The position numbers were made by a program, and so were the translations under genes. The notes beneath the pieces are model-generated. The model was not told where the DNA came from and did not search any database. It saw nothing but the letters and a program-made list of their open reading frames with translations. From Roridomyces roridus (Eukaryota > Basidiomycota > Agaricomycetes > Agaricales > Mycenaceae): 64,000 nucleotides of DNA. This document shows, in pieces, positions 1 to 9,644 of this stretch (position 1 is its first letter; the number at the start of each line of letters is the position of its first letter). The stretch is from NCBI GenBank assembly GCA_029378245.1, contig JARKIF010000011.1, forward strand, positions 930,001 through 994,000, given 5' to 3'.

Positions 1-57
1 TGTCGATTATCCAACGACGGATCGCCATCCGAGCCCGCCTGTTCCGCACGGGGAGGA

Positions 58-63
58 TATAAG
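58..63 (+). promoter_or_regulatory. TATA-like box of the SDR gene
   Basis: TATAAG lies 41 bp before the ATG of the dehydrogenase gene. Several other genes in this window have a TATA-like hexamer 37-46 bp before the ATG, so it is probably the core promoter of a gene with a very short leader. Confidence 0.5.
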
Positions 64-98
64 TAATCCGGCGCATTTTAAGCATCTTCACCATCAGA

Positions 99-922
99 AT
101 GTCAGCGACTCGAGTTATCTTTGTCTCCGGAGCCAACCAAGGATTGGGCATGCACACCGTGCGCCAGCTCGCATCTACCCCTGACGTTCTCGTCTTCATG
201 GGTGCGTGTTTGTAAATTTCCTGCTTGCCAATTATTTCAACTCAGGGTCCCGCAAACTAGCCGCCGCCGAGGAAGCACTCGCTACGTTCGCGTCCGAGGT
301 CCACCCGTCGTCTTCCGTTGTGCCTCTCCAGCTCGACATCACCGACGCCGCCTCGGTCCAGAACGCCCACAACTTTGTCAGTAAGACGCTAAAAGAACGG
401 AATCTCCCGGGCCTCGACGTCCTCATCAACAAGTGCGTGACCCGTGTCTCTTTCTTCCAAGATCGAACGAAGACGTCCACCAGCGCGGGAATAGCATCCG
501 CCGGACCGTTGGAAATCTACGCCACCAACGTCCTCGGCACCGCCAACCTCAAAGACGCGTTGTGTCCCCTACTCACCCAGCGGGGCTCTTCAGCAATCCT
601 CAACATCTCCTCCTCCCTCGGCTCAAACACCCTCTTCACCCACCGCCCCCCTACCCTATCCACCTCCTACCTCTGGTACAGCACCTCCAAAGCCGCACTC
701 AACTCCCTCACCGTGCAATGGGCTTTGGAGGAGGAGGAAAAGGGGTCGGGAATCCGCGTTGTGTCGATTTGCCCTGGGATGAACGCGACGAGGATTAACA
801 ACTATACGGATTTCGGGGGCGATCCGAAGGATGGGGTCAAGGTTATTGTGAAGGAGGCGTTGTTGGCGAACGAGGGGCGGACGGCAGTGTTTATTCACAA
901 GGACGGCGTGTATCCGTGGTGA
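99..922 (+). CDS. short-chain dehydrogenase/reductase (classical SDR)
   Basis: Probable NAD(P)-dependent oxidoreductase of the classical SDR family, cytosolic, substrate unknown. Three exons (99-201, 246-432, 484-922) join in phase to a 242-aa protein. The start is followed by the Rossmann glycine motif GANQGLG. Joining exons 2 and 3 creates the structural NNAG motif, which confirms that splice. A conserved serine (LNISSS) and the catalytic YSTSK (YxxxK) follow, then CPGMNAT. Length is normal for a single-domain SDR (about 240-250). Both introns (44 and 51 nt) start GTGCGT. It resembles the sniffer/C-factor-like SDR group of fungi, but that assignment is inference. Confidence 0.93.
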
Positions 923-970
923 ATGCAATGAGTTCAGTTAAAAAAAGTACTTACTTATCGCCCCCATATT

Positions 971-1105
971 CAGGGACGGGAATCGAACTCCGTTCCACTG
1001 CGTAAGTTTTCGCTTGCGGTACCGTAACCTACGCCGCAGACGATGGCAAGCACGGGATCTTGAGAGTCAATACCAAGTCTGCGTCCACAGCAGCTGCGAA
1101 AAAGC
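971..1105 (-). repeat. tRNA-like short dispersed repeat, copy 1
   Basis: Read on the minus strand this ends with GGAGTTCGATTCCCG, which looks like a tRNA T-arm/B-box (consensus GGTTCGANNCC), after a GCAGTGGAAC segment. The same 120-150-bp unit recurs at 1135, 4211, 5985, 6075 and 6200. No A-box or cloverleaf can be built, so it is not a tRNA gene. It could be a tRNA-related SINE remnant. Confidence 0.55.
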
Positions 1106-1134
1106 GCGCCTCACTCTTCTGAGTCCTCAGTCCA

Positions 1135-1235
1135 GCCACAGGAGTCGAACTACGTTCCACTGGGTAAACGTTGAGTCGGTGTACAATGGCCAGTCCTGAG
1201 ATTAAGATCCAATATCGATTCAAGGTCCACGATTC
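1135..1235 (-). repeat. tRNA-like short dispersed repeat, copy 2
   Basis: Second minus-oriented copy. It keeps the CCCAGTGGAACGTAGTTCGA block and the poorly conserved body (ATTGGCCATT, AAGATCC-like stretch) seen in the other copies. It lies head-to-tail just after copy 1. Confidence 0.5.
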
Positions 1236-1258
1236 ATCCATGCCATCTGCCCAAAAAA

Positions 1259-2035
1259 TGTCGGAAAAACCCCAAAATGATTACATTGGATTGTAATTGA
1301 TTAGGGGATTGGCGCGGATTGCAACCTGTTGTAATCCACCCGGGGTGGATTACAATTGCTTGGGAGTCATTCTAAAGCAACCCCTGGCTTGTAATGGCTT
1401 GAATTTGCTTAGTGGCTTGCCATTGGCACCCTCCAGGTCCAGTGATTCCAGTTATTCAATGCTAATTTTTGGATCCATGGACCAGGCATGCTCCGACTCG
1501 GAACTCCCACATAACAGAGCATACATTGAGATTGCACAAATTCAACACAGTCAATGAACCCAAGGAAGCTATAATACATCCTTTCTGAGGAAGGAATAAT
1601 CTTGGTAACAGAAAGTGGTGCTATGTTGAGTCTTGTTCCCATGTACGCATGTGCTATAATAGTCTACTTAGTATTCATTGTTCTCCTTTAAATTGAGAGA
1701 TCCGTGAGGTCAAGCGTTTGACTCCTGGTGTGAACAGTCAGATAAAATAAGCAGAACATCCTTGTGAACTCACTGGCGATTCAACGTTGAACACTTCAAA
1801 ATCACAACATTCAATCCCAATGCAGATGGCCGCAAAGGCCTTCAAAAGCTTTTATTGTTCTCCAGCAAATGCATTACAATACATTACAAGTCAACAATCC
1901 CTTGTAATACACCCCGGGGATCCTAAGCGGTTACAATCCTAAAGTGATGCGATATAATCCACGGTTTCATTATGGGATTACAACGGCTTCTATACGATTA
2001 GATTCTTATCTAATCAATCTTCGATTTTTCCGACA
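1259..2035. mobile_element. non-autonomous DNA transposon (MITE-like), TTGTAATCC-rich ends
   Basis: The block starts TGTCGGAAAAA and ends with the exact reverse complement TTTTTCCGACA. Inside both ends the word TTGTAATCC or its complement is repeated about four times per side, typical of subterminal repeats bound by a transposase. The two ends also share an ATTGATTA word and a CCCGGGGTG-type word. There is no coding ORF, so it is non-autonomous. No convincing target-site duplication could be seen (only AA on both sides), so the superfamily is open. Confidence 0.55.
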
Positions 2036-2085
2036 AAGCCTTCCATGCCAACTATTATCCAGGATCGAACTCCGTTCTACGGGTA

Positions 2086-2796
2086 CTGTAGTATTCCGTT
2101 CAATTCGAATGGCAGTTCGACGTGTGACTTTCTATACGAATGGAACCTTTCGTAGCCGACAGCCGACAGTGCTCAAAAAGGAAATTTGATCGTGATCTGA
2201 TCTCGGCTAAGCTCGGCATCACTCGGCAGGCGAAAAATCCTGTTTGTGACCCTGTGACATACGAAATTTTTCGTATAAAAAATTCACTGTGACCCGTGAC
2301 CATACGAATTGAACGAAATAAGGTAGAGGCCATACAAACGCTGTGAACGTCACGTGAAATTCCCAAATATGGGTAAATTCTCGAAATAATGCTCTAGAAT
2401 GGGTTGTAGGATAGATAGGTCTTATCCCTTCCATGAATCCCAAGATTAGGGTCTTGAGAGTACCCCCAAAAATTGGCTTAATATTTGAGAAAGAGGCAAC
2501 AAAGTAGTTCCCGTCGCAAGGTGCCCAACTCGAAGCCATCACCAAATGATGAGTTTGATGACAAACATCTGTCGATCTTGCGACGAGAACTTTGCGAGAA
2601 CTACATTTTTTCTGGTGACTCAAATATTAAGCAGGATTGGTTTGGGACCTTTGGGTACATATATCTACAGATTCATGGAAGGGATAAGCCCTATCTGCCT
2701 TACAACCCACTCTACAGTATTATTTCGAGAATTTACCCATATTTGGGAATTTCACGTGACGTTCACAGCATTTGTATGGCCTCTACCTTACTACAG
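2086..2796. mobile_element. foldback DNA element with ~200-bp terminal inverted repeats, TA target
   Basis: The left arm (from CTGTAG at 2086, continuing at AGGTAGAGGCC at 2321) and right arm (ending CCTCTACCTTACTACAG) are inverted copies of about 200 bp with a short unpaired centre near 2530-2575. Both ends are flanked by TA. The right arm reads TACTGTAGTAAGGTAGAGG when inverted; the left arm has the same words but split by a 225-bp insertion. It carries no transposase and is best called a Tc1/mariner-type MITE. Confidence 0.75.
2094..2318. mobile_element. small MITE nested in the left arm of the foldback element
   Basis: Its ends are inverted copies of TTCCGTTCAATTCGAATGG (a few mismatches), and it is flanked by TA on both sides. 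The intact right arm of the host element shows the uninterrupted sequence, so this is an insertion with a TA duplication. It is non-coding and Tc1/mariner-like. Confidence 0.7.
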
Positions 2797-2852
2797 TAGG
2801 TTGTCGAGCGACTGTCGTCAAGCATCATGCAAGGTCTACGCTGAAAGCAATA

Positions 2853-4008
2853 TCTAAGTACACCCTAGACCCGAACCTGGTCTGTCTATGAATTGTCGAT
2901 AGACAGACCAGTCGATCTCGGAGATCTTTCAAGGCACGCGCCGATTTCCTAATTCGGCGATTTCACGTGATCAGCCCGCCCCCGCCTTCCAGAGGCTTTC
3001 ACTGCGTCGTGCGGCAACGAGATAAGTACTTCCAGAGGGAAAATAGTTTATATACACTGTGTTCATTCAAATCTACGAGTAGAATTACATTTGAATGTGT
3101 AGGTAGCACGGTAACGAACAATCCAACAGCAAAAAGGCAATGGACCGGTCCACACGTTTAAAACACGACCCTGAGTACAGGGCACGTCCAATACGACGGT
3201 TCTCCACCACTCTGCCACAGCAGTACCGTCTCTGCGTCAGAGAAAGCCGCTTCCGCCGTCGGAGAGAAGCACGGTATGACCGGCAGCACCAGCGTGGCAT
3301 GCAGAGTGGATGGGAATTGAGGAGGACTGGATGGGAGGTAATAATGGTGTGCTGGGCGAGAGCTGGGTCTGATTTCGATGCGCCCATGTCACGATATGGG
3401 CGTGCGTAGGCGGCTCGACGGCGCGCAGTGTGGTGTCAATCTGGGTCGGTAGGGGCTCGGATTGCAGAAGAAAACGTCCAAAGCGGTAAGGAACGAGTGG
3501 TTGGGGCGACAAAGAGAGGAGTGGAAGGTGTGGGTAGGTGTGGCAGAGCACAAATTCTTCGTCAGCGTCAGCGTCGAGTCGATAGAGTCACACAGTCGCG
3601 CACCTGAATCCCCGAGTCTCCTTATCTTTCCTTTCATCGCACGCGCGCACTAATCCCCATCCCGTCCTGCCAGCGACCACCGTGCGTGGTACAGCATCGA
3701 CCATTCATCGTGGACCAGTGGCGATCCAGGCGTTCCGTGGACCGGACTGGGTGGTCACTGTTGAGAAGGAATCCAGGTATATTGGAGTGATATGGTGTCG
3801 CTTTCGAGGCTTGACGGGGAGTAGCGCGGTCCCACAACGAGTTCCAGCGAAGGGAGAGGGAGAGCAGGGGAGAGCGGCGGAGCCACGACAGGGATCACGT
3901 GAAATCGCCCAAATAGGAAATCGGCGCGTCTCGATGAAATTTCACGAGATCGACCAGTCTGTCTATCGACATATCATAGACAGACTGGTTACGAGTCTAA
4001 GTACACCC
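2853..4008. mobile_element. non-autonomous element with hairpin-bearing inverted ends
   Basis: Inverted repeats of about 100 bp (about 2874-2970 and 3898-3991) flank roughly 930 bp of non-coding DNA. Each end contains its own perfect 13-bp hairpin (CTGGTCTGTCTAT on the left, CCAGTCTGTCTAT on the right, 9-nt loops) followed by GTCGATCTCG and, inside, GCGCCGATTTCC and GATTTCACGTGATC. The 13-mer TCTAAGTACACCC occurs in direct orientation just outside both ends (2853 and 3996), like an unusually long target-site duplication. The ORFs inside have no recognisable protein signature. Confidence 0.6.
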
Positions 4009-4011
4009 ACA

Positions 4012-4132
4012 CACGGCGGGCAAAAGCCAGCGAACCCGCACAAATCCCTCAAAGAAGCCACTTTTTCTCTTGTCCGGACAAAGGACTTCCAGGGAACACT
4101 TTATTTGGGTTCGCTGGATTTTGCCCGCCGTG
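4012..4132. mobile_element. 121-bp hairpin MITE
   Basis: The ends CACGGCGGGCAAAA and CCAGCGAACCC are repeated in inverted orientation at 4012-4038 and 4107-4132, leaving about 65 bp between. It abuts the right copy of the 13-bp direct repeat of the previous element. There is no coding capacity. Confidence 0.55.
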
Positions 4133-4210
4133 ACACCATACGCAAAGAAAAACCAAACCGAGTCTTCGTCCACACCAGCTGCCAAAAAAAGGTGTTTACC
4201 GCTATGCTAT

Positions 4211-4337
4211 GCAGGCACGGGAATCGAACTCCGTTGCACTGGGCAAGTGTCCACTACCGCCATGCACGGTACACAACGTCGACCTTAAGAGCCAACATCG
4301 AGTCAACGTCAACACAATCTGCGCAGAAAAAAACCAG
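4211..4337 (-). repeat. tRNA-like short dispersed repeat, copy 3
   Basis: It has the core GCACGGGAATCGAACTCCGT (complement of a B-box) followed by CACTGGGCAAG, and ends in an A-rich run (GCAGAAAAAAA) like the other copies. Minus orientation. Confidence 0.55.
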
Positions 4338-4424
4338 CAACATCGCATTCACATTTCACATTGATATAAGTACTCAACAAGCATTCGAAAAACAAAGCAG
4401 ATGCAGATGCAGATTCACCTCACC

Positions 4425-5799
4425 TCACATCCTCCTCGCCCCAAAACTAAACCCACTCCCACCCGTCGCACTAGGCGTCGCACCGAACGAAAATCCACCG
4501 CTTCCCACCGACGGCTGCGCTTGCGGCTGCCCAAATATCGACTGCTGAGGCTGCTGTGGCTGGGCCGGGGCACCGAAAGTAGCAGGCGCAGGCGTCGACG
4601 GCGCACCAAAGGGTGATTGCTGTACAGGCGCAGGAGGCGCGAGACTGAACATCGGCTGTTGCTGCTGCTGAGGAGCACCGAACGAAAACCCTCCTCCTCC
4701 TCCTACGGGCGCTACAGGCTGAGGCGTCGGTGTGGGACCAAAGGAAAACGGACTCTGCACGGCGGGTTGCGATGGGGCGAATAGACTTGGGGCAGGCTGT
4801 GACGGGGGAATGGATCCGGAGAAGAGGGGCCGGGGTGCTGCTTGGACGGGGGGAGCCATGGTAATGCCCATGCCAGAGGACGGCGTGGATCCAGAGGCGG
4901 CGGCGATAATTTGTGCGGATGTGAGTTCGGTGCCGGTGCGGAGGAAGGAGAGGCGGTGTTCCTGGTGGATGGAGAAAGAAGAAAGGAATGAGATGAGTGT
5001 CTGATATCGTCGTCGGACAAAGGAGCACGCACCTCGAGGCTGTGATCGCAATACTCTTCTCTCGTCGTCAGCGTCTGGAACTGCTCCCCATTCTCCGGTA
5101 TAGGTAGTCTGCGCCCGGTGACGGATGAAGATGGCACCGTGGCAGCCGCAAAGGCGAATACGGGTGTCCCGGGCGGTGGCTGGCGCGTGCCACGAAGGTA
5201 AGCGTAATAGCGTAGTTCCTGGGTACATCAGAATCTACGAGTCGAAAGCAGAAAGAAGACGCACCTCGGGGCTAAAGTGCGAGTACTCCGGCGAAGCCAC
5301 GATGCTCGCATATCCTTCTGGGCCACTCGTTGGCCCCTCACCCGGTACTGGCACGGGTGCTGCCAGGGCTTGTGTCACTGGAAGTCGTGCTGGGTCTCGG
5401 ATCGCGGTTGCGCTCGTGCTACTGCTCGTGCTGGCCTGGCCTCCAAAGATACTCCCCCCTCCGGCTACAGGGGAAGCGAATAGGGTGGATGTCGTGGGCG
5501 CACTGGGGGCGGCGGGAAACGGGGCGGGCACGAAGAGCGGTGGAAGACCCTGGGCAGCACGTGCAGAGGGATCGGATGGGTACTCGGGGACAGGTGGTGG
5601 TGGGCGGCCAGAGGCGCGGTAGGAGGCGAGGTAGTCTGCCATTCGGACTTCCTGCAGGAGAGAGAGCCAGTCAGAGAATGGATGGTGCGGTGGCCTGGGG
5701 AGGGAGAGTGACCTCGAAGGATTGAGAGCCTGCGCCGACAATCAGCGCCGCCGGGAGCGACATGCAGAGCTCCGCTGTCCCTGTGTTCCCAAACGCCAT
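4425..5799 (-). CDS. FG-repeat nucleoporin-like protein
   Basis: Probable nuclear-pore protein of the FG (Nup98/Nup116-like) type. Exons 5713-5799, 5265-5651, 5033-5218 and 4425-4961 give 398 aa. Three copies of an S-x-E-E-x-R motif occur (SFEEVRMADY, SPEELRYYAY, SLEEHRLSFL), the last two preceded by an EY or EEY. The C-terminal half is low-complexity P/Q/G/S/A with FG dipeptides (FSFGAP, FGAPS, IFGQP, FSFGAT, FSFGAR). FG repeats form the permeability barrier and bind transport receptors. All three introns are phase 0 and lie exactly between the two glutamates of the three motifs. There is no autoproteolytic domain, so it is not a full-length Nup98; the precise orthologue is unknown. Confidence 0.82.
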
Positions 5800-5984
5800 C
5801 GCAGAGAGAGGAAGAGGGCCGTTGATGTCGCACGGTCACATGGCATCATTCCACAAATACCGTCAACATCTGATGGTCGGAGAAACTGGCATTTGTAGTA
5901 TGTACTGCTAGTCAATGCAAAGAATAATACGACTTGATTTGGAGCGAGGCATTCACACTAAGCACTCAGGCCTCAGGCCTCAGA

Positions 5985-6047
5985 CTGACCGTTCTGTACC
6001 GTGCCCTTACCAGGAACGCAGTTCGATTCTTCGTGCCTGGATAGTTA
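5985..6047 (+). repeat. tRNA-like short dispersed repeat, partial copy 4
   Basis: It has CTTACCAGGAACGCAGTTCGA followed by TTCTTCGTGCCTGG, the 3' part of the repeat in plus orientation. First of three plus-strand copies in a row. Confidence 0.45.
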
Positions 6048-6074
6048 GTAAGTATTGAACTGTATTGTGGCAAA

Positions 6075-6185
6075 GTCTTTTTGGGGTAGGTCCTGTGGAC
6101 GCAGACTCGGTGTTTGTGGATGGACGTTGTTCGAGAACTCGGGCAGTGGGACGAGGTTCGATTCCTCGTGCCTGCATAGCCAATG
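6075..6185 (+). repeat. tRNA-like short dispersed repeat, copy 5
   Basis: The best-preserved arm in the family: ACGAGGTTCGATTCCTCGT forms a perfect 5-bp T-arm stem with the TTCGATT loop. It is preceded by GCAGTGG and followed by GCCTGCA. The T-run and the GGACGCAGACTCGGT block upstream match the other copies. No A-box. Confidence 0.55.
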
Positions 6186-6199
6186 TCGCAATACCAATT

Positions 6200-6338
6200 T
6201 TTTTGGCAAGGTGGTGTGCACACAGACTAGGCATTGGCTCTCAAGATCCCTAGCTTGGCAATTGTGTGCGGCGTATGTACCGCAAGTCGAGAACTTACCC
6301 AGTGGAATGGAGTTCGATTCCCGTGCCTGGTTGATGCG
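6200..6338 (+). repeat. tRNA-like short dispersed repeat, copy 6
   Basis: It starts with a T-run (TTTTTTTGGCAAGG), then GTGCACACAGACT, ATTGGCTCTCAAGATCC, GTACCGCAAG, ACTTACCCAGTGGAATGGAG, TTCGATTCCCGTGCCTGG. This is the longest copy and defines the family order. From here to the next gene (6339-6684) nothing further was recognised. Confidence 0.55.
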
Positions 6339-6684
6339 CAGACGCTGATCAAACCATCCTTTTTGAATGAATTCGAACCCATTACATTCACCACGGATAC
6401 TCGCCGTCCTCCCCTCCTTAGCAACAGCGTCTCCTTCAGATTACGTTACATAAATATAAAGAATAATATGGAATAATTGTTCGTCAAAGATGAGCATGGT
6501 GGTGGTGCATATCCTCATGCGCGTGCCGCCTTCCGCCTGCCGGGATTGCCCCCGACGTCCCACCGAAAGCTCTTTTCTGCACCGAACAACTCTGCACACA
6601 CGCAGCATAGGAGCTAGCAGCATCCAAACTTGACACATTCCTACACAATTCTCATCAGCAAAATCCAAAGAAAATTGGCAACAC

Positions 6685-8013
6685 TCACGCGGGACTAAAA
6701 GCAAACGCATCATTCTCCGGGTCGATAAACAACCACACTGACCGCTCCTTCAACCCCTCCTTCTGCCAATCGCTCACCGACTGAGGAAAGTACGGCAACA
6801 CGCCCGTGATACTCGCATCATGCGTAAAAAGCACAAAGAAATCCGGATCCGCGTCAAACACAGCGATCCTATCCACAGATACCGTCGCCGCGACCGGATC
6901 GACGTAGAAAGAGCCAGCAATGTCCGACACGGAGAACAAAGGCTGCGCGCGCGACGGTAGGTCGAAACTCCCCGGCGCGCTCTTCGTAGACCAGAAAAAG
7001 TCGGTCGAGATGGCTTTACTCGCTTCTTCTAGAATTTCGCTCGGGCAGGGGAAGTTGTTCAGGAAGTTGCCGACGGGGCGGAGCTCGCCTGCGTGGTGCA
7101 TCGCGTCGGCGCCGAGGACGATGAATGAAGTGGGAGTGACGCGTGCGAGGCCCGTCATATGTCCTACGAGATGCTGTGAAGCTGGTCAGGCTTCAGTCCA
7201 GGTTGGAGATGCGCTCAACTCACACCGGGAGTGTCGAGGAGATAAAAGCTGCCATCTCCAAAAAAATCGACAGCGGGCATGCCGCTGATCACCAGCTTGG
7301 CCTTCTCGAAATCAACTGTCTCGACATTGTGGCCCCTTGAATATGTTGTCAGCTACCGATGTTTCAAGCAACAGCAACTTACGACAGATCGCTAGCTTGC
7401 AGGTCAGATCCAGCAAAATCAGGAAAGATCGTCAAGTTGGTTTTCTCATTAACCACAATCTTGGTGCTCTGCGGGAACTTGGACATATCACCTGGAATAC
7501 TGTCAGCGCGAAGAATGGCAGTTCAGCAGAAAAACTCACCAATATGGTCGAAATGCGCGTGGCTGCACACAAATCAGACGCTGAACCCCCAAAACGCCGA
7601 GGAACGCACCTCCAGAAAACCATCTCGATGCTATCCAACGAAACTCCACCCTCCTGCAAGAGTTCCGTAATATCCTTGAACGGCTCAAACGTAATATTCT
7701 TGTTATCAAACAGCCCAGCAAACCCAGGCGGCAAGTTCTGCGGGTCATTGCGCATCCCGAGATCAAACATGAACGTCGTATTACTCGGTTGATGTTGAAT
7801 GAGATACGCGTGGATGGGGAGGGTGATGGATTCGCGCCCGGGAAGGACTGGGCTGACGAGCACCGCAGCGAGGTTGTTGAGGGTAAAGTTGGCGACATTG
7901 AACGCCTTGATGTCGACTGTGGAGGAGGATGCGGGGATACCGAAGTCCTGGAATCCGGCCAGAGCGGGGAGGGCGAAGACGGAGGCGACTAGCGCAAATG
8001 AGTAGGAAAGCAT
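6685..8013 (-). CDS. secreted metallo-beta-lactamase-fold hydrolase
   Basis: Zn-dependent hydrolase of the metallo-beta-lactamase superfamily, of the kind often annotated as N-acyl homoserine lactonase-like; substrate unknown. Exons 7610-8013, 7540-7562, 7383-7491, 7226-7335 and 6685-7163 give 374 aa. A signal peptide is evident (MLSYSFALVASVFALPALA). The metal site HxHxDH (SHAHFDHIGD) is assembled from exons 1-3, with only 23 nt in exon 2. TPGHMTG supplies the next histidine and GADAMHHAGE a later Asp/His. All splices keep phase. Introns are 47-62 nt. The protein is probably exported. A lone gene with no linked partner. Confidence 0.9.
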
Positions 8014-8055
8014 GTTCGAGTGGAGGTTGAGAGATCGTCTGAAAAAATGATCCTG

Positions 8056-8061
8056 TATATA
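8056..8061 (-). promoter_or_regulatory. TATA-like box of the metallo-beta-lactamase-fold gene
   Basis: TATATA on the minus strand about 43 bp before the ATG, the same spacing as at other genes here. The rest of 8062-8393 holds no gene or repeat that I could recognise. Confidence 0.45.
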
Positions 8062-8393
8062 TTCCTGGCATGACCCACCTGAATGCGAGACTGACCCACG
8101 GTCGCCCCATCAGACCCACTCTAATCCTGGCCCATCACCGTGTCGCCGTGGACATGATCCTGCTAGCATCAGCGACGAGTATACAAATGTGGGAGTGAAA
8201 CGTAGATGGCACGTCGACCCGGGCAAAGCACGGTCAGCGCAATTTGTGGGCGCTGTTGGCCGTTCAGGGCGATGTTGATGAGACGGACTCTGAGTGCAAC
8301 GTATGAAACCCCGGATCAGACACGGAGAAAGTGGAAGGATTGCCCGAGTCCCAAGTTATCATCATAGCAACCCACAAACGGATACATGAAGTT

Positions 8394-9389
8394 TCAAAAG
8401 TCCAGTTTTAGCTCTACCTATAGGATGCTTCATGTCAGATTAGGGCGGTGATGCAAGGGAAAGCTCACCTCATCAATGTTCTCGTCAATAGTCTTCTTCA
8501 GAGACACCAGGTACGTGGTCAGCTCTTCAAGTCCCTGTCCGCTGCAATACTCGCAACCCTTCGTCTGCTTCCGCGCAAGAGCCCGCAATTCACCGGTGTC
8601 GACGGCGGCTGCGGGCACAGCTGAAAGTGTGGCCGCCAGGAGCCTCAAGCACGCAGAAAACCATGTTGGCATCACATCTTGGTCGTCATTCTTATAGAAC
8701 TCGCAGCCTCTGGAATCCGCAGTGCAAATGGTGGTGTCGGACCCGCAGCCAAATCCTGGAAGATCCGATAAATCATCATCTTCCACTTGGAGCGCCATCG
8801 TCGCAGCACGCCCGCAGGCGGCATGGTAGGAAAGGAAGGAATAGTATGCTCGAGTCGAGGCGTAATTCAGTGCAGCGGGGAATGGGCTGTCGAAGGCACG
8901 TATGGGGAAAGCTAGACTTCGCTTCGCCGCTTCCTCAGCCAACTCTTTCCACTCTTGCCGGCAAGCAACGATGAACACGCCGACTGGATCCTCGAAGATA
9001 TACGTTCGTAGCCGAATTTGGGCCGAGGGAACGACAAACTGGATGTCGTATTTGATGATGATGACCTCCAGGATGTCGCGCAATTCGTCCAATGTCGTGT
9101 CGACCACTGTTTCCGCGCCAGGATACCAAAAACGCAGCACCCTGTCGAGAAGGACTGCAGGCTCCGATATGGGAATGGTTGGGCTGGAAGGCTGGGGCCC
9201 GGGAGGCTGGGGTAAGAGGAACATCTGCTTGAAGAGGCCAGAGGCCAAAGAAAGGACGAGGCGGTGGACGTGGAAGTCGACTCCATCCGAGGAGCGTAAG
9301 ATGACGTCGGTGTCGGGATTGTTGAATGGAGTGCTTGGGAGGAAGGGAGGAGTAACAGACAAGTCCGATTCCGCGTCCTCGTCGTTCAT
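8394..9389 (-). CDS. BTB/POZ-domain protein, tandem copy 1
   Basis: Fungal BTB protein; such domains dimerise and often recruit cullin-3 ubiquitin ligases, but this one's role is unknown. Exon 8469-9389 plus a 24-nt last exon (8394-8417) give 314 aa. The BTB fold is visible at the N-terminus: DTDVILRSSDGVDFHVHR, VLSLASGLFKQMF, then LLDRVLRFWYP and TTLDELRDILEVIIIKYD. The middle and end are alpha-helical with several cysteines (CEYC). The start was chosen at MNDED because it aligns with the neighbour; the ORF runs further upstream without similarity. The last exon adds only VELKLDF. Confidence 0.88.
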
Positions 9390-9644
9390 GGCCAAGTGGC
9401 ATGAGGCCTCGTGATCCCTTGATCCGTGTCTCCATACAGCAAGTTCTCGTAACGGGCTGAACGTCCAATTTTCAACTTTTACACGAGTCTGGTTTGTGTC
9501 TAGTAAAAATGTACAGGTTTCCTTTCTCAAAGTCCCGCAGCAGCAATATCTCAACTAGAGAATGGTTCACGTCAGACGATAGACACAATTCAAAGCAAAG
9601 CTCACAAAATTACACTTCCGCGACGCAAATCCGAACCATGGCAG

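Noticed and set aside
3140..4548. ORFs at 3140-3409 and 3682-4548
   Set aside because: They run through inverted-repeat ends and a hairpin MITE, so they cannot be one conserved protein.
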